Source: Balneolaceae bacterium
GTDB lineage: Bacteria > Bacteroidota > Rhodothermia > Balneolales > Balneolaceae
Direction: 5' to 3'
Length of the DNA stretch: 64,000 nt
Assembly: GCA_017795005.1 (NCBI GenBank)
Contig: CP051242.1
Span: forward strand, 620,001 to 684,000
In this document: one piece after another, positions 55,556 through 62,200 of the stretch
How positions within the stretch are numbered: position 1 is the first letter of the stretch
Layout: each line of letters begins with the position of its first letter
Notes under the pieces: model-generated
Databases searched by the model: none
What the model saw: only the letters and a program-made list of their open reading frames with translations
What the model was told of the DNA's origin: nothing
Program-made: the position numbers and the translations under genes

Positions 55556-55978
55556 TTAAAGATTTTTGACCATTCGAATCTCGTTCATTTGGCCTTTTCT
55601 GTTGTATTGAACCTGATCCATCAACTTTTGAATGAGAAACACACCCATACCGCCACGTTGTTTGTTTTTAATCCTTTTAAGAATATCAGGAGCTTTGTAT
55701 TCATCAGGTTTAAAACCTTCGCCTTCGTCCATGATTGAAATCCAAAGTTGAGAAGCATTAAATCCAAGTTCAATAGTTACCGGTTTTGAAGCAGTATTCT
55801 TATAAGCGTGCTTAATAATATTCGTAAACGCTTCATCGACGGCTAAACGAATTTCAGAAATATCTTTTTCAGAAAGGCCTACATTTTTTGCGTGTGATGC
55901 AACAAAATCCCTTACCTCAGCCAAATGTTTGGTCGAAGAGTCTACCGAAAGGGTATGTATGTTATTTTTTGTTGCCAC
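55556..55978 (-). CDS. RsbW-like serine-protein kinase / anti-sigma factor
   Basis: A 140-residue GHKL ATPase domain protein. The N-box is DEAFTNIIKHAYK, the G1 region is IMDEGEGFKP and the G2 region is GGMGVFLIQKLMD. Such kinases phosphorylate a STAS antagonist and bind a sigma factor or another target. It is placed between the STAS gene upstream (15 bp) and the RsbU-like phosphatase gene downstream. This is the standard partner-switching set. Confidence 0.9.
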   Translation of the reverse strand: MATKNNIHTLSVDSSTKHLAEVRDFVASHAKNVGLSEKDISEIRLAVDEAFTNIIKHAYKNTASKPVTIELGFNASQLWISIMDEGEGFKPDEYKAPDILKRIKNKQRGGMGVFLIQKLMDQVQYNRKGQMNEIRMVKNL

Positions 55979-55993
55979 TTTTTTTGCCGCCTG

Positions 55994-56335
55994 TTAAAAC
56001 CCGCCGATTGCTTCCTGCTCATCATCGTGTATGTCATATAACGTTGGGAAACCCAATAAGTCGAAAACGTTATAAACACGATCGTTCATGTTGGTTAGCT
56101 TGATATCTCCTCCTAATCCCCGGACGTCTTCAATGTAAGCCATGAAAACACCTAATCCGGCGCTGGCGATATATTCCAGGCGAGAACAGTTTACGATAAT
56201 CTTAAATTGCTTTTCATCAATGAGAGCTTTGAGAGAATTCTCTAACTGTGACGCCGTATGGGCATCAAGTTCCCCACTAATGTCGAGCACACTTATGCTG
56301 TCAATTTGCCGTTTAGCGATAGTGAAATTTTTCAT
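55994..56335 (-). CDS. STAS-domain anti-sigma factor antagonist
   Basis: At 113 residues this is a single STAS domain of SpoIIAA/RsbV type. The phosphorylatable Ser58 lies in EYIASAGLGVF, the usual DSxGL-like position. It is the first gene of the partner-switching operon with the RsbW-like kinase and the RsbU-like phosphatase. When unphosphorylated it should sequester the kinase and free the kinase's target. The target is not identified here. Confidence 0.9.
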   Translation of the reverse strand: MKNFTIAKRQIDSISVLDISGELDAHTASQLENSLKALIDEKQFKIIVNCSRLEYIASAGLGVFMAYIEDVRGLGGDIKLTNMNDRVYNVFDLLGFPTLYDIHDDEQEAIGGF

Positions 56336-56448
56336 TTCGCTGATGTTAAAAAGTTGTTGTGTGTTTCATTAGGGATTATAACGTAAACCGGAGAATTAGA
56401 AAAATAAAACACCGGCAAACGGTATACGTGAAGAATAAAAAAAGATTC

Positions 56449-56487
56449 AAAAAAATAGCCCATCACAATTTTCGATTGTAATGGGCT
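56449..56487 (-). terminator. Intrinsic terminator after the SPOR lipoprotein gene
   Basis: Reading the minus strand, AGCCCATTACAAT pairs with ATTGTGATGGGCT (one mismatch) and is followed by a T7 run. It separates the SPOR gene from the STAS operon. Confidence 0.8.
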
Positions 56488-56583
56488 GACTATTCATCAA
56501 GAGAGACGCTACTTGAGCGTTTCTACAATTACGTAAATGCTTGGCACATAAACAACTATAAAAATATGTGCTAAAAATTTGAA

Positions 56584-57078
56584 TCAATCTTTGTTTGCTA
56601 CCCAAAATCCGGAATTAATTTCAGCAGCTAAATCTGCTCCGAATTCTTTGGCTGCGTCGCGCGTCTCAAAGTTTCCTACTCGAACGCGGAACCAAACATC
56701 TCCGGTTTCTTCATTTCCGGTTTTTACTACATAAGAACTTGGGTAATTGCGGTCGGACCACTGGTCAACAAATGACTGTGCTTTTTCTTCTGATCGCCAT
56801 GCTCCAACCTGAACTACATAGGAACCGCTTTCCGAAATAGAACCACTCATAGGAGCTGAATCTTCTTCTGCTTCGGTTTCCAGACCATCAGGATTAGCAG
56901 CATTTACGCTATCTTCATAAGCAGCCATCATTTCTGCAATTTTTTGCTGTTCAGCAATTCTTGCTGAATCCAGTTTTGCCTGAAGTTTAGCCTGTTTTTC
57001 AGCTTCAGACTCTCCACAAGCGGTAAACGTCATGAAAGTAACTGCTAGCAGTACCGTGTATAAACTGAAATTTTTCAT
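56584..57078 (-). CDS. SPOR-domain lipoprotein
   Basis: About 164 residues from the ATG at 57078. The signal peptide with lipobox (TFMTFTACGES) anchors it in a membrane. An acidic, helical linker follows, and a C-terminal SPOR domain (about 85-160: GSYVVQVGAWRSEEKAQSFV) can bind denuded peptidoglycan strands at the septum. The longer in-frame start at 57147 would add 23 residues before the signal peptide and is unlikely. A terminator follows. No division gene is beside it. Confidence 0.88.
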   Translation of the reverse strand: MKNFSLYTVLLAVTFMTFTACGESEAEKQAKLQAKLDSARIAEQQKIAEMMAAYEDSVNAANPDGLETEAEEDSAPMSGSISESGSYVVQVGAWRSEEKAQSFVDQWSDRNYPSSYVVKTGNEETGDVWFRVRVGNFETRDAAKEFGADLAAEINSGFWVANKD

Positions 57079-57246
57079 GATGATAAAATGATTGTTAATT
57101 ATAAGCCGATAATGTTTAAACATACATCTTACCATTCTGTTTCCCAAATACTTATTATAATTATGAATACTATTTTTTAAATACTTTGAACGAAACCTTT
57201 GCAGAGTTACTCCGTTTTTTGTGTAACACCTAAAAAGAAAAGAACT

Positions 57247-57534
57247 ATGTCATTTTTTGGATTTATTATTTTGCTGTTAATTGCCTCAATTTGTGGAGGA
57301 ATAGGACAAAGTATTGGAGGCTTTAAAGTTGGTAGTGGGGGGTGTCTGATGTCGGCTGCAGTAGGTTTTGTAGGAGCAATTATTGGACGCTGGATTGCTA
57401 ATGAACTGGATTTTCCTCAACTCTGGACGGTTAGCATTGATGGAGAACCATTTCCCATCATTTGGTCTATTATCGGAGCAGCGCTTCTAACCGCAGGTCT
57501 TGGTCTGGTTTTTAAGGGGAATAAGAAGGATTAA
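57247..57534 (+). CDS. GlsB/YeaQ/YmgE-like small membrane protein
   Basis: A 95-residue protein from the ATG at 57247. Three hydrophobic segments are rich in glycine (GFIILLLIASICGGIGQSIGG, AAVGFVGAIIGRWIA and IIWSIIGAALLTAGLGLV), resembling the transglycosylase-associated/GlsB family linked with envelope stress. An in-frame start at 57199 would add 16 polar residues. A terminator follows immediately. The function of the family is not settled. Confidence 0.62.
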   Translation: MSFFGFIILLLIASICGGIGQSIGGFKVGSGGCLMSAAVGFVGAIIGRWIANELDFPQLWTVSIDGEPFPIIWSIIGAALLTAGLGLVFKGNKKD

Positions 57535-57538
57535 AGAT

Positions 57539-57568
57539 GCATGAGGTTTCGATCTCGTGCCTTTTTTT
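57539..57568 (+). terminator. Intrinsic terminator after the GlsB-like gene
   Basis: GCATGAG pairs with CTCGTGC (one G-U) and is followed by a T7 run at 57562-57568. Confidence 0.75.
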
Positions 57569-57949
57569 GTTGGTGGCTGTGCCAATTCAACATTCATAAT
57601 TCAATAATTTATAATTCCCGAAGGGTAGCCCCAACCTAGCTCAAGCGTCCGCTTGTACCATAAGGCAATTTCTGCAACTCTTACACCATAAAAACTTTTC
57701 TTACCCCGGGTGACACAGGTTGTCACACAAAACCCTTAAATTTGTTTATACATATATTGCACATATAAATATGTTTTACCATATTTGTTTTGAGTAATAA
57801 CTAAACAAGAGAGAACGCTTCCTACAGACTGAAATTGGTCAGGAGATAATTATCAAGAGAGAAGCGATCGTGAACGGGGAGGTGAAGAAGCAGTAACAGC
57901 TCGAGATGTTCTGTTTCTCTCATCTTTTAAAAGTCAGGAGGAAAAGACA
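57569..57949 (+). other. Gene-free leader region of the RHS cassette
   Basis: About 380 bp without a credible gene. It holds A/T-rich simple sequence (ATTCATAATTCAATAATTTATAATTC), the palindrome at 57710-57726, and two CAAGAGAG motifs (57806-57813 and 57854-57861). A strong AGGAGG (57939-57944) precedes the next start codon. It probably contains the cassette promoter and a long 5' untranslated leader. I see no RNA fold that I can name. Confidence 0.45.
57710..57726. promoter_or_regulatory. Perfect 6-5-6 palindrome, candidate operator
   Basis: GTGACA-CAGGT-TGTCAC. Spacing and half-sites recall dimeric regulators such as the Crp/Fnr family, but no specific regulator can be assigned. It lies about 220 bp before the first gene of the RHS cassette. 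Confidence 0.35.
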
Positions 57950-58180
57950 ATGAACAAACTAATCACGTGGATAAACCGTGATCCCGAAATTGAAGTGTGT
58001 GTATGGTACAATAAAACTACCGAGCACATTGATATCCATTCTGTAATAAACGACCAGGGATTTCCGGTTACCATAGATATAGAAGAAGAGGAAGGAATTA
58101 TAGAAGAAATTATTCTTTCCGAAAACGGACTGGTTGACGAGGAATACTATTATTACCTGAGAGATAATTTAGGTGCTTAA
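57950..58180 (+). CDS. Small acidic protein of unknown function (RHS cassette gene 1)
   Basis: A 76-residue protein with the best ribosome binding site of the cassette (AGGAGG six bases upstream). It is acidic (VTIDIEEEEGIIEEIILSE), with a predicted mixed alpha/beta pattern and no signal peptide. I do not recognise a family. It is followed by the M15-type peptidase, the holin-like protein and the RHS gene on the same strand. Its role could be immunity, chaperoning or regulation; that is only a guess from position. Confidence 0.6.
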   Translation: MNKLITWINRDPEIEVCVWYNKTTEHIDIHSVINDQGFPVTIDIEEEEGIIEEIILSENGLVDEEYYYYLRDNLGA

Positions 58181-58239
58181 TACCTCTCCCAATCAGTCTT
58201 TCACACAAACAAGAAATTAAACTACAAATCAAGAGAGCA

Positions 58240-58677
58240 ATGAAAAACTATTTTAAAATATCAGACTTTATCGTCGACCCGAAGATGCGGTCGGAACACT
58301 CTTGTGTTCCTTTGCATGTGGTCGATAAACTGGTGAGATATCACCTGCCAATCCTTAACCGAATTCGTGATAAACTGGGGTTCCCGGTTATCATATCAGC
58401 AAATAGTGGTTACCGTACCTACGAATGGGAAATTGTACACGGGAGAAGTGGATACAGCGAACATACCTTTAAAGGATACGGAGCTGTAGACCTCACCTGC
58501 GACAAAGCCCATTTAAATGCGCTAAGGGAAGAACTAATGAAAAGTGAGTATTCCAGAATTGCCTGGTACGAGCATAAGAATTTTTTCCATTGCGATTTCA
58601 AAGACGGGGAACTGGGTAAACGCTTTTATGAAGTTTGGGAAAACGGAATATGGCGCGAAATAAAAGACCTTCGCTAA
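58240..58677 (+). CDS. M15-type peptidoglycan peptidase, phage endolysin-like
   Basis: A 145-residue protein resembling Peptidase_M15 enzymes (D-Ala-D-Ala or L-Ala-D-Glu peptidases). The core ISANSGYRT is followed by SEHTFKGYGAVDL (putative Zn ligands His75 and Asp84) and FFHCDF (His117). His-to-Asp spacing is two residues longer than in typical HxxGxAxD members, so activity should be tested. There is no signal peptide, as in phage endolysins that need a holin. CAAGAGAG ends two bases before its ATG. Confidence 0.72.
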   Translation: MKNYFKISDFIVDPKMRSEHSCVPLHVVDKLVRYHLPILNRIRDKLGFPVIISANSGYRTYEWEIVHGRSGYSEHTFKGYGAVDLTCDKAHLNALREELMKSEYSRIAWYEHKNFFHCDFKDGELGKRFYEVWENGIWREIKDLR

Positions 58678-58713
58678 GCAAAAATTTAAATCTTAAAAAA
58701 CAAGAGAGTAACG

Positions 58714-59217
58714 ATGAATAAACAAATTCATAATGATAAAGGACTATCCAGATTGGAAACAGATCTGGAGCAGTTCCTGAAGAGAGAAGAAGCAAAACTG
58801 GAACGAACGCACAAAAGCTACTCCGGAGGTAAGCCTCCCGATAAGGGTAAAAAATTCTTCAAAGAAAAGCCGCTGGGAAGATTTCTTAGCGGGCGTACAA
58901 AAGGGGGGCGGACTCTCAGACGGGTAGGCCTGGCAGCACTTGGCTTAGGTGGTCTCAATGTAATTGGGGTAGGCCCGGAGCTCAATCAGCTTACTAGCGA
59001 AAGCAACAATATTATAGAGTTGTTTAATGAACTGGTTCTTCTATTGGGGGCTCTGTTAACAGCGCTATCACATATTATTGATAAGCTGGAGCATTACGAC
59101 ACAGTAGCAGAAGAAAGAGAAAAAGAAGAGGGTAAAATACCCGCAATCAAGAGAGTGCTACGCTCTGTAAATGAACAGAAAATAAAATCAAAGAGAGAGA
59201 ACAATGAATATTCATAA
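58714..59217 (+). CDS. Holin-like protein with two weak membrane segments (RHS cassette gene 3)
   Basis: A 167-residue protein. The N-terminus is charged and helical, followed by a basic Gly/Lys-rich stretch (about 36-70). Two moderately hydrophobic segments come next (about 71-88, VGLAALGLGGLNVIGVG, and 104-122, FNELVLLLGALLTALSHI), then a charged coiled-coil tail. The layout suits a small membrane or pore-forming protein; holin is a hypothesis from the neighbouring endolysin-like gene. Its last 14 bp overlap the RHS gene start. No known family recognised. Confidence 0.6.
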   Translation: MNKQIHNDKGLSRLETDLEQFLKREEAKLERTHKSYSGGKPPDKGKKFFKEKPLGRFLSGRTKGGRTLRRVGLAALGLGGLNVIGVGPELNQLTSESNNIIELFNELVLLLGALLTALSHIIDKLEHYDTVAEEREKEEGKIPAIKRVLRSVNEQKIKSKRENNEYS

Positions 59218-62200
59218 AATAAACTTTACAAAAAGAGAACAAGTAATGGGGTACAGAATTGCAGCGGTGTTCGCTCTGTTTCTGCTTTCCTTTATTTTCT
59301 CAAAAAATATACAAGCTCAGACAACCGATATTGGAATACCATCTCCTACAGCCGCTGGTTTGGGAGAATATGCGAAAGCTCCGGTTAATTTGAGTAAAGG
59401 AACCGCTCAGATAAGTATACCACTGTTTACGGTTTCGGATGGAAACCTAGGCGTTCCAATATCGCTTAGTTATAACACATCAGGAGTAAAAGTAGGTGAT
59501 ATCGCTGATTGGGTTGGGCTTAACTGGAGCCTGAATGCAGGAGGCGTAATTACCAGGGCAGCAAGAGGAAAACCGGATGAGGTTTCTGGAAAGGGTTATT
59601 ACTTTCGTGAAAGTAGTATAGAGGAAATATCAATCCCTCCAAATCTATTGAGTCAAAACTATCGTGATGAAATAGATTATATAGATTCACTTCATACTTC
59701 GGGTGTCGATTTAGAACCGGATATGTTCTATTTCAACTTTCCGGGGCAATCAGGTGCTTTTATACTTGGTTTTGATGGAGATGAGCCTATGACCATTCCA
59801 AAAAATGACCTGAAGATAGATCCTGTAATGGTTAGTAGTAATATTAAAGGTTTTGTCATAAAGGATCCCTCCGGAAATTCCTATCATTTTAGTGAAATAG
59901 AAAAATCGTTAAGGCAACCCGGTACAGCGGCAACACAACCTGAATATCCAAGTGCATGGTATCTTACCAGGATAGAAAGTGTAACTTCTGTTGCTGAAAT
60001 TGAATTGACTTATTACGATAGCTACGATGTAGTACATGAATATATCGACATAAATGCTCAAACAGAGAATGATGAGACGCTTACTGAACTTATCTATCAA
60101 AAGCATGAACGAATAAACCTGAAGTCAATCGAATCGAGAAGCCATTTAGTTGAATTCATAAGGTTCGAAAGAACAGATGCAGACATTCCTTCTACCTGGC
60201 TTTCTAATCCGGGGGGGAATCAAACTCAGGGGCTGGATTCCGTTATTGTAAAAGTAAAAACGAACAGTTCAGATAACTTACTTACTACTTTCGATTTGAT
60301 TCATTCTTACCCCGGAAACGGGCAACGCCTTTTTCTCGACGAAATAAAGAAATTCGGAAGTGATGGCACTGAACAACCCTTTTATAAATTTGATTATTAC
60401 AATTCCGGATCATTACCAAGCAGAACCTCGCTAAGTATCGACCATTGGGGTTATTATAATGGCAAGGCGAATGATGGGCTAATTCCAAGTATGATTTTTT
60501 CACATACGCTACAGGATACAACCTCTCCGGTTAACTTTGATGATTTCTTTAAAGGGGCAGACCGTAAGGTAAATCCTACAACTATCAAGTATGGTACATT
60601 AGAAAAAATTACCAAACCTACTGGTGGATCTCATACATTTGTATACGAACCAAATGACTATAGTGATGTATTTTTTGATGATATTACTCAACTATATGAC
60701 TTTGTACTTGATACAGCAATTAGCTCAGGAGAAGCAGATGAGATTAATGATATTTCTTTCACGATTCCATCCAGTGCAGAGGATTTGATTATAGATCTTT
60801 ATGTATTACATGATTCGGCAGGGACGTACAGGGACTTCGATCGTTTTACGCTTACAAATACAAGTACTTCCGAAAGCTACTATTTCGATTTCACTGCTCC
60901 TGAATTTGGGTTAACTGAGAGAAAATATTTCAAAGAATGGTATTTTTCTGAAGGAGGAAATTTTACTGTAGATATAGACTTTAGTCCAACCTATGACGAT
61001 AGTACAGAAATAGATGACCTTCTTCTTCTTTTTAAACTGGATGTTTATTTCCGGGAAGAAGTAAACATAAAAAAAGGAAGTGGATTAAGGATTAAAGAAA
61101 TCCAAATTGATGACGGGGATAGCAGTACTCCGGATATAACTAAGCACTTTGAATACCACTATACGGAAGGTTCAGAAACATTTTCAAATGGGATATTATT
61201 CGCTGAACCAGATTATAGAGTGTTTCAAACTACCGGAGATTCAATAGGACTATATTTTCTGGGTCTTACATCTAATAATGGGTATGAATTTGGTAATGCT
61301 AACAGTGGACTTGCACTCTATAAAAGCGTTAGTGAATATGAAACTGGGACAGGAAAAACAGTTCATTTATTTAGTAATAATTCTGCATTACTAAATGATA
61401 AAATGCAGGAATTTAATTACGATTATTTATATCCAACAGCCAAAAACCTGAATACTCCTGTTAATCATTATTTAGGATATACGGAAGAGGTTAGCATCTA
61501 CAATGAGACAGAGGAAAAACTTAGAGAAACTACCTCAAAAAACTACTTAGAAGAACTTATCCAGGAACCAACAAGACAGTATCTGGGAGTTAATGTAAGA
61601 ACAAATAATCAGAACGGAAGCCTAAAATTTAAACCCTATTATCTTGACAACCCGATTATTGCTCCATCATATACAATAAATAAAGTGATAAACGGAGCAA
61701 ATACATTGAGTTCGAGAGTTGATTTCGAATACGACACCCTTACCACAAACCCGGCTAAAGAAACCCGGACTAATTCTGATGGGAGTAAAATAATCACTGA
61801 GTATGCCTATGCCCACGAAGAATTCACTGCTATGGCAGATTCCAACATGCTTACACAGCCGTATTCGGTAACATTAACCGATAATTCGGGGAATGTACTT
61901 TCCAAAAACTGGACGGTCTGGAGCAATCAAACGTCAGGTAACCCTAATTGGAATGTTCGGTCCCAATGGGAATGGATCGGTAATGGGACAACCACGGATA
62001 CTACCGCACCAACCGATACAACCGGTTCTGAAGTGTTAAAGGTGATGGAGATTACAAAATATGATAGCTTTGGAAATCCGTTGGAAGTAAAAGATGCCCG
62101 TAATACAAAAACGGCCTATCAATTTAGTGAAGACGGTACCACGCCCATAGGTATTTTCCAGAATGCAGAATCAGAACATATTCTGGCTCATAGCTTTGCT

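Noticed and set aside
57590-57680. Possible tRNA or structured RNA near GCTCAAGCGTCCGCTTG
   Set aside because: No cloverleaf arms, anticodon loop or CCA-end could be assembled; only a short GC-rich hairpin is present.
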